64,000 nt of DNA, taken from NCBI GenBank assembly GCA_030272155.1, contig CP126199.1, forward strand, positions 3,274,501-3,338,500, read 5' to 3'. The notes beneath the pieces were generated by a model. That model saw only the letters and a program-made list of their open reading frames with translations, did no database searches and was not told the DNA's origin. A program made the position numbers and the translations under genes. How positions within the stretch are numbered: the stretch's first letter is position 1; each line of letters starts with the position of its first letter. Of the stretch, positions 21,342 through 32,875 are shown piece by piece. Origin of the DNA: Tetradesmus obliquus (lineage: Eukaryota > Chlorophyta > Chlorophyceae > Sphaeropleales > Scenedesmaceae).

Positions 21342-21361
21342 TCAAGCCTAGGCTTGATCAA
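21338..21361. repeat. Perfect 24-bp palindrome over the stop codon
   Basis: TTGATCAAGCCT is followed directly by its reverse complement. The TGA stop of the 369-aa gene (21339-21341) lies in the left arm. It could fold as a hairpin at the start of the 3' UTR. Confidence 0.85.
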
Positions 21362-22607
21362 ACCGCAGGTGCAGGCTGTTTGTGGCTGGTTAAGGTCACA
21401 ATAAGCCATTGTCGTGAGGCTGGTGATGGGTGCAGACTCTTGTGCATCCTGGAGAAGCACAGTGCCAGCAAGCGTCAGAATGGGCAGCCGCACAGTTGCC
21501 TTGTGCAGAGATGTATCTGTAGCTATGCTGCCAGGTGCGGCACCTTGTCCAAATAAAAACATTGTACAATAAGCATGGCGGGCACGGAGGAAATTAAAAT
21601 ACCTGGGTGCCAGTGTCGATCAAACAATCAATCGCTTTGTTAGCGGGGCACATTATTCCGGCCGGGTAAAGGACCTCACCGCTTTGGCACAGGTCCCAAG
21701 CCCTGCAGCAACACAACCCATAAAAGTGCCGGCACTCGCCCTAAGGTTTGAAGGCGCAACTCAGGCTACGGCAGGTGCGCACCACTGGCAGGCAGCCTTT
21801 GCAGCTTTTGGGCTGTGAAGTTCATCGTAGCAGATCGTGCAGGAGACACCACTAGTACACCACTGCACTGTCCAGCGCCACTGCAGCTGCAGCAGTGCTG
21901 CACACAGCGCAGTGTGGTGAGCAGTGCTGACTGGTTGGTCTGCTGCTGGCATGCACCACAGCTCCATGCAAGTCAAGTAACCAGCAAATAAGCTGTCTCA
22001 CAGTTCCCGAGTGCTCCTGCAAACTCCAATCAATCAAGTTGGTGGTGTAGACAGCCAGTCCTACTGTCGCTGTGGCTATGCGGTGCATGCCAGCTCGCCA
22101 GCGCCGTCGCCCGCTGCAAACATGCTTAATGTAGCATGTACATAAAATTACATGCAGTTTGTGCTCAGAAATTTCTGAGAGATCCGTCTGTCGTCATGAC
22201 GACGTTTCGTCCTGGCCCGTCCTGGCTGCACAGGTTAGTGAGCTCCATTGCGCTATAGAGACCACGAGTTCATTTGAGTGAATAGAGTGCTTCCTTTTGG
22301 TCTTACACTTAGACGATAACGTAGGAGGGCGATGGTAGCAGCAGCCACGGGAAGCCGTCTGACCAGCCAGATTGGGTGCCAGTTGACGGAAACTATGCAG
22401 TGAAGGCGATTAAAAACTTATAGCTTGCGGTTCTCAGTCAATGCGGCCTGCAGCATGCCCTGTAGCTGCAGCAGGATACGATGCACATGGTCGCGAGCAG
22501 CGCCAAGTCGCAGCACAGCACACAAGCGCAGCCTTGCCATGATCAGAGCTATAAAAATAAAGCATTACACGCAGAAATATTGATTAACCTGAGGCACACC
22601 ACGTTTT

Positions 22608-22640
<33 letters not shown>

Positions 22641-24630
22641 CCACCAGCAGCAGCAGCAGTCACCGCCTTAGGCTCAGGGGGGGGCCCAAAGTCATGGTGC
22701 CAGATTGTGGTTCTGCATGCACATATAGGTCATTTGATTTATTGTTCAACGTTCTGCTGGGTTTTTTGTGGCTTCTGGCACGTGCCACTGTGCATGCCGG
22801 CGCCCCCCTGGATTTTATTTTCATCTCTCAATAAGGACCCTTGAATACATACGAAAGGCGCGCATAATATATACGAAAGGCGCGCAGCAGCACGCCTTGT
22901 TCTCTCTCTTTCGAATATATACGAAAGGCGCGCAGCAGCACGCCTTGTTTGCTTGTGGAGTGTGCTAAGGTTTGTTGTATGTTGTGCAGCTCAGGTTGCA
23001 GTGCTGTTTGTCATGTGTGCATATATAAGTACAGCTGTGCAGTAAGAATGCATGCTGCAGGCTGCGTCCCTCCCATTTTTGGTGGGCATACTGGCAGCCT
23101 CATTCAGCTGTTGGAAAACAGGCACAAATGTAATGAAACAGGCGGACAAATGCAGTTGACCGTGTTACCGTGCATGGACTCTCTGAGATTGCCAGGTTCA
23201 CAAGAAGCACAAAGCCTAGAACAGAAGAATCTATGAGCGAATGAAGTACACCAGCCTGGCTGCTGAGCAGCAGGCAAGCACTACCACCAATGTGCATTGC
23301 CACATGATGCATCCCGTGGCTACCTCCAAGATCACGTGGACACACGTGACACTGGCAGCAGTGCGCACTGGCACGCCAGCGCGCAACACGGCACTGAGCC
23401 CGAGCACCAATTGTTGCCACCGCACCTCTCACCAAGCAGTCAGCTGCCGGCCTGACAGGCAAGCAGCTTGGCAGCAAAGAGCACACTGCATGTCTGTGAC
23501 CTACAGTTGCGTGATAAGCGCGTACAAGCAAACCAAGGACAGCTGCTGCTGGTGCATCACATTCTCAAGTCACATTGCACGGCAAAAGGGTCGCAAGCTA
23601 CACACTTCGCTAAGCTGCTGGTGCGGCACACTATCAAGTCACATTGCACCGCATGCAAACTATGCTAATAGCCGGCCACAGCAACCAACAGCGCTGCTGT
23701 CAATGTCCTCCGAGGCTCTCTGGCCACATCAATAGTCGAGCAATGGTTTCGCCTCAGCACCTGAGCTCGGCCAACATGTTGTACAGCAGCTGCAGCAACA
23801 TCGCCACAAAGCGCTGTGGCAGTGCCTTGCCACAGCAGACCCATGACGCTCCATATGCATCTGTCTGTTGCACACGCACACTGCGCCACACCCGATGACT
23901 GCAGCTGGCAGATCTGCTGCTGCAGGCAAGCAACAGCGTGCAGCAGCAGCAGCACAACGTGCCACCATCCAGAGCACACCAATACCAGCAGCAAGTGCAG
24001 CAGCGTCCTCCTGCGCCTTTGGTGTGGTACTCGCCAAGCTCACCACAGGCACGTGACCTGCAGGTTTGCAAAGCACCCAACAACCAATCGCACATTGTGG
24101 CGTGCCAGAGTGCTGCAGACGTAGGGACGCAAGTGCAAGCTAGTACTGCATGGTCACTTGCCATACACCTTTCTGTAGATGCGCAAAAATCAACAAAGCA
24201 GCTGGGTGGAGGTGGATCCTAACCACCCTACAAACTGCGCCTGCACGCTACTCACAGCAGCAACCAGCCATGTTGTTGCAGTGCCACAGCCGCAGCAACA
24301 TCCCTGCCAAAAACTCTGCACTGTGCTTCAGGTGGTGGTGCATGCAGTGACCGCCGCCGGATGTGCTGGCACCACTCAGGACCAGGCAGCAACACCAGCC
24401 AAAACGCTCTAAGTCAAGTAGTGCGCAGAACAGCAGGTGATATATCTCATACCGCGGTGCACGAGCGATGGTTCCACCTGCATCAAGTGCCCCTCCTGCC
24501 CAGCGCCACGCAGGCGGCAGCCCAGCCAAGGTCACCAGCAAAGGCCGCTAGCAAAGCCAGCAGCATAGCAACAGTGCTGGTAGGCACCGTACCGGCTGGC
24601 TCGTCTTCCATGATGCAAACAAAAACAAAT
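21342..24630. other. Gene-poor stretch of 3.3 kb
   Basis: I find no exon with matching splice signals and phase. Contents are a possible AATAAA at 21552-21557, a CAG run at about 22608-22660, and a short tandem repeat at 22849-22950. It lies between the ends of a plus-strand and a minus-strand gene. Confidence 0.45.
22849..22950 (+). repeat. Short repeats of a GAAAGGCGCGC motif
   Basis: ATACGAAAGGCGCGC occurs three times, twice followed by AGCAGCACGCCTTGTT. The units are 17 to 60 bases apart and lie outside any recognised gene. Confidence 0.75.
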
Positions 24631-24631
24631 T

Positions 24632-24868
24632 TGTAACACCTTTCCAATGATGGGCGCGCTGCCCAGCTCTGCATCGTCAAACTCCATCACGGCACCGAGC
24701 GGCACCACCACATGGACGCGCCGTGGCGCTGTGCCGCATCCAGCTCCCAACAGCACATGTCTGTCATAACACAGTTGTAACACCTTTCAAATGATGGGCG
24801 CGCTGCCCAGCTCCGTCTCGTCAAACTCCATCATGGCACTCGGGGGCACCACCACATAGATGCGCTGC
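24632..24868 (-). repeat. Echo of the SABC 3' end including the stop region
   Basis: About 90 bases from the last exon (VVVPxxAxMEFDxxELGSAP) through the stop and AAAGGTGTTACAA are repeated 144 bp downstream. In the copy the stop TGA is GGA, so its frame runs on into flanking sequence. Confidence 0.9.
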
Positions 24869-27800
24869 CCCACATCCAGCTTGAATTCCTTGTCAGCCTG
24901 TGCGCGGGTGACGCTGAACTCCACCTCCACGTCATCATCGAACTTCAGCGTGTACTTCATGGTCCAGCCCATGTTCGCAGCCTCGTTCACGGTCGCGGGC
25001 GTCACCTGAAAAGACAGTGCAGAGAGCAGTCAGCGTAACATGTCAGTGCAGCCGTTTGTCGATGATAAGGCAATACAAACAGCCACCCCTGCTTTGAGTT
25101 TGTAACATGCTACAAGATGCAACACTACAGTCAGTCACAAGCTGCAGCCACAACACCGCAGCCACGCACCTGCTGCCCATCCAGCGTCGCCACATACTCC
25201 TTGGACAGCCGAATGTCACTCGGCCGGAACATCACGCGAGCCTTGCCGAGCCTCGGGTTGAAGCCGCTGCGCCGAACCAGCATGCAGCCCGCAGGAACCG
25301 AATTCGTATCGCCGACGAAGCCCATAACAAAGGGAGTGGCGGGCCGCTTGATGATCTCATTGGGGCTGCCTGACTGCTCGATCAGGCCGCGGTTGAAAAT
25401 GACAACCTGGTCGGCCAGGTCAAAGGCCTCCTCTTGGTCATGCGTCACGATGATCTGCGCGGCAGGGAGTGACACAGAGAGCTGAAGTGAGTATTGCAAC
25501 AAGGAGGTTCAGCACGTGTGCGCAACACTTCCAAGACGCCCCAACTGGTCGTGCTTCATGAGGATCGGGGGGTTTCAGCAAGTGATCCAGCAGACCAAAG
25601 CGGCGCAGCAGGCAGGGCACGAATGGCAGTTAAGATGATGACCTGGTCAGCTAGATCAAAGGCTTCCTCCTGGTCATGCGTCACAATGATCTGCGGGGTG
25701 GGGTGGGCCGGGTGCAGCAAGGAGTTGCACTGTGGTGAGCCTGGCGCCAAAGAGGGGAGAGGCTCAGCATGCGCGTGCAACAATCTAAAGGCCTGCTCCT
25801 GATCATGTGTCACAATGGTCTGCGGGAAGACAAGCGAGGCGGCAGCGCAGCGGATGGCACGGCTGCTGCTAGTCTGGCCCTTAAGTGACCAACTACCAAC
25901 TTCACCCCTCCACGCACCGTGGTCACACTGACCAACTACTAACTTCACTCCTCCACGCACGGTGGTGACGCCCACGCTGCGCACAATCTCCTTGAGACCC
26001 ACCCAACACTGTCAAGCACATAATGCGCACAATCACCTAACTCTCACTCATCATTAGCAGTAAGCACAATCCAAACTGCAACTCACCGTGGTGACGCCCA
26101 CGCTGCGCACAATCTCCTTGAGCCCCCCAGCCCCTGGTCTACTGTGTAACAGAGTGGCAAACCAAACAACCAACAAACGTAGCAACGCAAAGCCCACCGT
26201 GGTGACTCCCACGCTGCGCACAATCTCCTTGAGCCCAGCACGCAGCTGCTTGCGCACCACCGCGTCCAGCGCGCCAAAGGGCTCGTCCAGCAGCAGCAGC
26301 CGAGGGTTGCTGGCCAGCGCGCGCGCCAGCGCCACGCGCTGCCGCTGCCCGCCCGACAGCTGCCGAGGGTACCTGCGGATGACACCACACACGGTGTTGA
26401 AAGGTGTTGAAATTTGCTGTTGTAACATGTTGAAGATTGCTTTGCACAGCTGTACTGCAAGTGAGGCGTGTGTGCCAGCTCACAACGGATGTCCATGTTA
26501 GATGAGGCAAGGAGTAGCTGCCAGCGATGCTTGCAGATGTTGCCCTGTGCAGGTTTGTACAGCTGCATGCACTGTGCAGCATGCAACACGTGCCCACAGT
26601 TTGTAGCATGGCTCCAGCTTGCTGTTTGCTCTTGATCCTGCACTGCTGCTGCTCTGCAGCTTCTGCTGCATATTGACACACACGCTGCAGCTGCAGCTGC
26701 TGCTGCTGCTGCTGCTGCTGCCACTGCTGCTGCTGCTGCTGCCGCACCTGTCTCCCAGCCCTGTCAGCTGCACCAGCTCCAGCAGGTCAGCTGCACGCTT
26801 GTCATGGTCCACCGGCAGCTTGCGCACCTGGCAGAAAAACAGAAGATGGGATGCGGCAAGCAGCAATGCAAACAACCAATGCCAGCCATAAGCCAAAGGC
26901 CGAGATTTGCCGCGTCTTCAGGACATCAGGCACACTGCAGATGTAGTTGCTGGTTGAAGTTGTAGTTTATTAGCTGTGGTTGACAAGCTGGCAGGCTCAT
27001 GGGAAGCTGCCAGAGCAGCACAGCGTGACAAGGCAGAGCTAGCATTGTGCACGCTGAGACATGCCCAGGGCGTGGCACAGCACAGTAAGCGACACATGTG
27101 ACAGCATGAGCATGACCAATAACAGCACAGGCATGCGCCGCAAGTATGCCACGCGCCGGCCATTCAACTACAACCAGAGCAACCAGCAGCAGCAGCAGCA
27201 GCTGCAGCAGCGGCACGCACCTGCAGCCCGAACTTGATGTTCTCCGAGACCGTCATGTGGTTGAACAGCGCGTAGCTCTGGAACACCATGCCCACCTGCA
27301 TGCAGCAATAAGAGAATAGGCAGAGCATTGCAGCAGCAAGCAACACACACGTTAGTGCACACACAGGTGGGCAGCTCTAGAACACCACGCGCACCTGGCA
27401 GCAGCGCCACATGCACAGCACAGCACAGTGTGGCAATACTGCAGGGAACATCCGCTATGATGAATGCACTGCCGCCTGGTTGGCGTCTGCAGGAACTGCC
27501 CGAACCCACAGCGTAACAGCAACACCTCTCATGCTGCCGCCGCTGCTGCTGCGCTGACCAAAGCAGCTGCAATTTATTGTTCTCAAGTTCTATTCCCTGT
27601 CTCACGCGCACCTGTCTGTCTTGCACTGCCAGGTCTGTTGCTGCTGCTGCTGCTACTGCCGCTGCTGCTGACCACTGCCACCCCTGCCGATTGCAGCAGC
27701 TGCTGCTGGATGGCTGCAACCACGCACCTGTCTGTCCTGCACTGCCAGGTCTGTTGCTGCTGCTGCTGCTGCCGCTGCTGCTAACCACTGCCACCCCTGC

Positions 27801-28040
27801 CAATTGCAGCAGCTGCTGCTGGATGGCTGTAACCGCGCACCTGTCTGTCCTGCACCGCCAGGTCTGTTGCGTCCAGGTCATCAAAGTAGATCTTGCCGCC
27901 AGTGGGCAGCTCAAGGCCAGCCACCAGCCGCAGCAGCGTCGTCTTGCCTGCACAGCCAGACACAACACGGCACACGTAGCACGTGAGGCGGCTGCCACAC
28001 GAACTACGCAAACAGACAGCACAGTGTCCCTTAACTGCCG

Positions 28041-28072
<32 letters not shown>

Positions 28073-29211
28073 GTACCCTGCCAATGCTGCTGCTGCTGCT
28101 CGCCCTGCTGACTGCGCTCGCCCTGCCCCTGGTGCTGGGCCAGCCACTGCTACTGTTGCTGCTGTTGCTATCGCTGTCTCACCCGATCCACTGGGCCCCA
28201 GCAGCGCGCAGACGGAGCCGGGAGGGGTATCCACACCCACGCCGTCCTACTGCTGCTGCTGCTGCTGCTGTTATTGCTGCTGCTGCTGTTGCTGCTGTTG
28301 CTATCGCTGTCTCACCCGATCCACTGGGCCCCAGCAGCGCGCAGATGGAGGAGGGTGGGATGTCCACATCCACACCGTCTACCGCCTTGAACACTCCTTT
28401 GGCAGTGTTGAAATGCTTCACCATGCCGCGCACCTGAAAACGGCAGCAGCAGCAGCAGCAGCGGCGGCGGCGGCGGCTTTGTGAGGCAGGCAGGCATGCG
28501 AGGTGCACTGTGTCTGTGACCTGCTGCTGCAAGCATGCAGGTGCTTGCTGGTACTTAAGATGGCTGAAGCAAGCATGTGGGGCGGTTTAGCAAAACCATT
28601 GCAGGTCAGCTGTTGTCCAACATGTCAAACTACTACTATTGCTGGCAGGGCTGCTCTGCGAGTGGTTCTCTCACCCGCACGTACAGCCCTGTTGGCTGCT
28701 GCTGCTGCTCCAGCTGAATGCCGTCTAGCTGCATGCCGTTGACATCTTCATCTGTCAGTGTGGCTGTGGGCCCAGAGGGTCTGCTGACGCCTGCTGCTGC
28801 TGCTGCTGCCATGTGCTGGTGGGCTGTGCTGCTGCCATTGCCATTGAGCTGCGCTGCCTGCAAAACAACACAGCAGAACAACACATGTGAGGCTGAGTTG
28901 CAGGCGTGCTGGCACCCGAGCACTCTTGCACAGAGGCAGTGGAAGGTCAGCTCATGTGCTGATGCTGGGCGCATAACAGCAGCCACTGCAACGTGCGCGA
29001 TGGATCCATCCAGCTGCGCAATTGATAAAGCCTTGGCTAATCTACGACCGCCCCAATGTCACATATCAAGTAACGGCAACAGCAGCAAGGGACAGAAGTT
29101 TCCGGCAGTGGGCTGCAACCATGCCTGCTCACCTGCTGCTGCTGCTGCTGCTCCTCTAGAGCGGAAGTGTCTAACGCTTGAACTGCCACCCTGCGCCTGC
29201 AGTTGAAGTGC
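24787..29211 (-). CDS. SABC: Chloroplast sulfate transporter ATP-binding subunit (CysA/SABC)
   Basis: The ATPase of the chloroplast-envelope sulfate permease drives sulfate import together with SULP1/SULP2 and a binding protein. Eight exons join in phase to a stop at 24787: 28857-28675, 28433-28316, 27947-27841, 27295-27221, 26827-26748, 26372-26198, 25454-25170 and 25005-24787 (413 aa). Motifs in order are [24 protein letters not shown], Walker A GPSGSGKTT split by an intron after GSG, Q-loop VFQSYALF, signature [15 protein letters not shown], Walker [13 protein letters not shown], switch His [15 protein letters not shown], and a TOBE-like C-terminal domain. An upstream exon at 29211-29133 encodes [16 protein letters not shown], typical of a transit peptide, but I could not place the start codon or join it in phase. 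Echoes fill most introns. Confidence 0.93.
25416..25825 (-). repeat. Three copies of the start of SABC exon [11 protein letters not shown]
   Basis: The true exon starts at 25454. Upstream copies with acceptors start at 25690 (about 55 bases, nearly identical) and 25819 (shorter, [11 protein letters not shown]). Confidence 0.9.
25905..26245 (-). repeat. Four copies of the SABC exon end [11 protein letters not shown]
   Basis: The true donor follows 26198. Copies of the exon end and donor lie at about 26087, 25961 and 25918, spaced 111, 126 and 43 bp. Donor sequences differ (GTGGGC, GTGAGT, GTGCGT). Confidence 0.9.
27600..27880 (-). repeat. Three copies of the SABC exon end DLAVQDRQ
   Basis: The true donor follows 27841. 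Copies end at 27728 and 27612, spaced 113 and 116 bp. The intervening CAG/GTGGCAG blocks are repeated too. Confidence 0.9.
28183..28433 (-). repeat. Echo of the SABC Walker A exon end
   Basis: The end of exon 28433-28316 ([11 protein letters not shown] plus GTGAGACAGCG) is repeated with its donor at 28183, 133 bp downstream. The copy encodes [19 protein letters not shown] runs follow both donors on the sense strand. Confidence 0.92.
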
Positions 29212-30787
29212 CTGCGTCAGTACCAATTGGTTACTGCACGTTGAAGCTGCTGCAGAGCTTCCAACGCACCTGGGGAACGAGGAACGAGACGAGCTGCCTA
29301 CTGAGCGAGGTCCAGGCTGCAGCACAAATGCTTAACCGTCAGAAAAGGATCCATTATAGCTTTTTGGGCTACTTCAGCTGCCACAGCACAAGATACCTTT
29401 GCTGCACAGGCTGTGCTATCGCGGCTGCTGCGAAGCGCCTGTGCCCGACCAGCAGGCAGCATGGTGAACGATCAAACGTATTGGGACAACAGACTGCGTT
29501 TGAGCGCTTAGTGAGCGGGCATGCTGCCTCTTTCTTGACGAGCAAACGCCAGAGCCTGATGTGCCAAGCACAGAACAGCAGTCAAGGGTTGTCGCTTTGG
29601 TGCGTGCAGCTGAAGGGCAAACCACGACGAGGAAGCGCCTTACAACGGGCAGTAATCAGTAGGCCAACATGTTGCAAGCTTACAGCATGAGTGACCCAGC
29701 AAGAGTGACGCCCATGTGACATGCACGCCAAAACCCTGCCGCGGCAGTTGAGTGACTGCAGGAGTGCTGTAAGTTGTCCGAGGAGAGCAACCCAGCAGCC
29801 ACCAGTGAGGATAGCTCAGTCACTAAACAACCCGTGCTCCATATGCAGTTGCCCGGCACTGCCAGTGCAGTGTAGGCTGCCTAGGCCTGAGGCCTAGGCT
29901 AGGCCGCCACCGTTGTGACAAGCACCGCAAACGCCACCAACTGCGGGCACAAAACATGAACATGAGCGGTGATGTAAGCACAGGACGCGTGCCGTGCAGT
30001 GCATTTGATGGTGCATTGCAGTGTGACGCACCTGTCATCTCTCACTGCGTCGCATGGCGGCCATGCACAGAACATGCCATGTGCTTGACCACAAAGATAT
30101 TGAAAGTCGAATACATCCAGGTTGAACTTCAGCAGACAACAGGACCAACGGCTGCTGGCTGCCGAGCTGCAGCATACTGCCCGCTGTCCCTCACAGGCCG
30201 CCAGGCGGCAGATGTTGCGATTCAAGTCACAATCAGAACACGAATGCATACTGAGCTCCTACTAGGACCCAGCAGCTGGACTTGCCTCGAGCTTGAACCC
30301 CTTTGAAACGTGCCTGCCAGTGCCGCAGCACGGTCTACACCTCTGTACATCACACTGCTGTGCTGTCAACAGCATGCAAGCTGATGCATCGCAGCCTCAA
30401 CTCAGCTAGCTGCCATCCCGCAGTGCAGGAGCACAACAGCCGAACGAGCGAGGAGTCCCGTGCAAACTCACTCTCTGTCACAAACACCCCTTCACAACCT
30501 CCGGCTTGTGTCCTATCTACTGGGTACTTCTTCAGTCAGCTACCCTATACTACAATGGCAAAAACATTCCAACACAAACAGCTGCGGCTGGAATTCCAGC
30601 TCCCTTCCCCTCAGGGGCGCTGCATATGCCGCCGCAAAGCCTGGAACCGCCGGTCGGCAGAAACCATCAGCTACACACGAAGCTGTTGCTGCCGCTGCTA
30701 CCTCAGGGGTCCACACACAGCACACACAGACCGTATCTGCCAAACTGCCTGCCTATTTACACCAGAAACCTTCAAAGATGCAGGCCA
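29212..30787. other. Intergenic between NVL and SABC
   Basis: It should contain the first exon and promoter of SABC and the NVL 3' UTR. An inverted repeat of GCCTAGGCC arms with a 3-base loop lies at 29879-29899. A TTACA (TGTAA on the minus strand) at 30757-30761 is a possible NVL 3'-end signal, unusually close to the stop. Confidence 0.4.
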
Positions 30788-32819
30788 TCAGTCCTTCATA
30801 GGGTCTTCGGGCTCCGGGGCATCGTCAGTGCCTTCCATCTCATCACCAGCAGCCTTGCCACCCCCTGCTGCTGCTGCTGCATCGTCACCATCAGCCATGC
30901 CAGACCCCTCTCCAGCAGCGCCGCCACCTGCTGCTGCGCCACCCCCAGCGCTAGCAGCAGCAGCAGCAGTGGGTCTCTGCGCGCGTGCGCCGCGCAGGCG
31001 CGTGCGCATTGCCTCATAGCTGCGCCTGTCTCTGCGGTTCACGCTGGGCGTCACTGTCAACAGCGCTGCCTCAAAGTGCCGCAAGTGCACCAGCGGATAA
31101 GGCACACCGCTGCCCATGCCTGCAACTTCTGCAGGTGCCGCTGCTGCTGCTGCTGCTGCTGCTGCTGCACCCTCTGATGGTGGCTCTGCGCTGGCTGCAG
31201 GTGTGCTCGGTCTGCTGCTGCTGGCCTTTGCTGCTGCTGCTGCTGCTGCTGCCACCATGGCTTCCTTGAGTGCCAGCACTGCTGCTTCCTTGACTAGAGC
31301 TGCCACATCAGCACCAGAAAAGCCCTCACAGCGCTCACTCCTGCAGCATGTAACAAAAAAGTAACAAGTAGTGTAATGTGAGTGGCAGATTGTGTGCGTG
31401 ACATTTTCCATGAGCAAGTGTGCGTTGCGTAACAGGTAACAGCAGAGAGCAGACAGTGACCATGGAAAGGTCGTGCCGGAAACCAGCCGCATGGAGGAAT
31501 GACAGCCATACTGATGTCAAGGTGACAACTGACACCAGCACACTCCCCTACTCACTCCAGGCAATGCTCAGCAGCAGCAAGCACACGTAATTCAATCCGC
31601 GTGCCTCATTCCTCTGTGCTTCCCCATCCCACAGCAACTGAACGGGCCATGTGTGCTTTAAATTATCTCGGTAAGGTCAATCGGGCCACAAACAACTACA
31701 CACTACACCACACATCTCACCTGACGAGCTCCTGAGCCTGCTGCAGCACGCCGGGGGCCATGGGCGTCTTGCGCCCCGCTGCAGCCAGGATGCTGGCACG
31801 GCCATCCGCAGGAGGCAGCGGCACATACAGCACCTTGTCTAGCCGCCCGGGGCGCAGCAGCGCAGGGTCGATCATGTCGGGCCGGTTGGTGGCTGCGACA
31901 ACGTACACGCCCTGTGATGCGGCAGCATGCGGCGCAGCAGGTGAAAGCAGCGGCAATGCAGCAATCAGCATGCAGCCGGCAAGGAGTTGTTAAGGGCGAG
32001 TTGCCAAGGCAGCGTGTTGAAACACATCTTGCTTCAAACACACACACTATGGTGATGTGCAAGTGTGTTTGCATGCTTGCGTGGGCTGTCAGCCGCGCCG
32101 CCCGGCTGCGCCAGCAGTGCAGGTGCTGGCGCTGCGTGTGGCGGCTGCTGGCTGTGGGGTGTGATGTGTGCACGTCCATGCCACTGCCTGGGCTGGCTGA
32201 GCCAGTGCAGAGGAGGTTGAGGTGCAACCCAAAGCAAGGTGCCACAGATTCAGCGTCCAGCAGCAACCAACGCACGCAGAACACAGACAACCCACCAAAA
32301 CCCCTTGCACCAAACATCATACCATCACATTTAATTCATGTTCACCACAAGGCCTCACCAGCCGGCCATCGATGCCGTCCATCTCAGCCAGCAGCTGGTT
32401 CACCAGGCGTTCTGCAGGCGCGTTGTTGTCGCTGCCGCGGCGAGGCGCCAGCGCATCCATCTCGTCAAACACATGGTGGCACCAATTGCTGCTCACCTTT
32501 GCAAGCGACCCAAAGTAGGCCACCTCAGCAGTACAAGCAACACCCCAAGCACCCTTCAGCCGCAGCAACCCTGCAAACAAAAGCCGCCCAAACCTCACTC
32601 ACCAGGCGGCCGTCAATGCCGTCCATCTCTGTCAGCAGCTGGTTCACAAGCCGTTCTGCAGGCGCGTTGTTGTCGCTGCCGCGGCGCGGCGCCAGCGCAT
32701 CCATCTCGTCAAAGAACAGCACGCAGGGGTGCGCGGCGCGTGCACGAGCAAAGAGCTGGCGCACGGCGCGCTCGCTCTCACCCACGTACTTGTTAAGCAG
32801 CTCGGGGCCCTGCGCGTGG

Positions 32820-32875
<56 letters not shown>

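Noticed and set aside
22481..22834. Plus-strand frame containing HRLRLRGG, resembling the ubiquitin C-terminus
   Set aside because: The rest of the frame is a poly-Ser run and unrelated sequence, with no ubiquitin fold and no splice to a ubiquitin exon. The match is short and falls in CAG/CTT-rich DNA.
29879..29899. Inverted repeat of GCCTAGGCC arms as a transposon end or terminator
   Set aside because: It is only 9 bp per arm, with no element, target duplication or neighbouring gene end to give it meaning.
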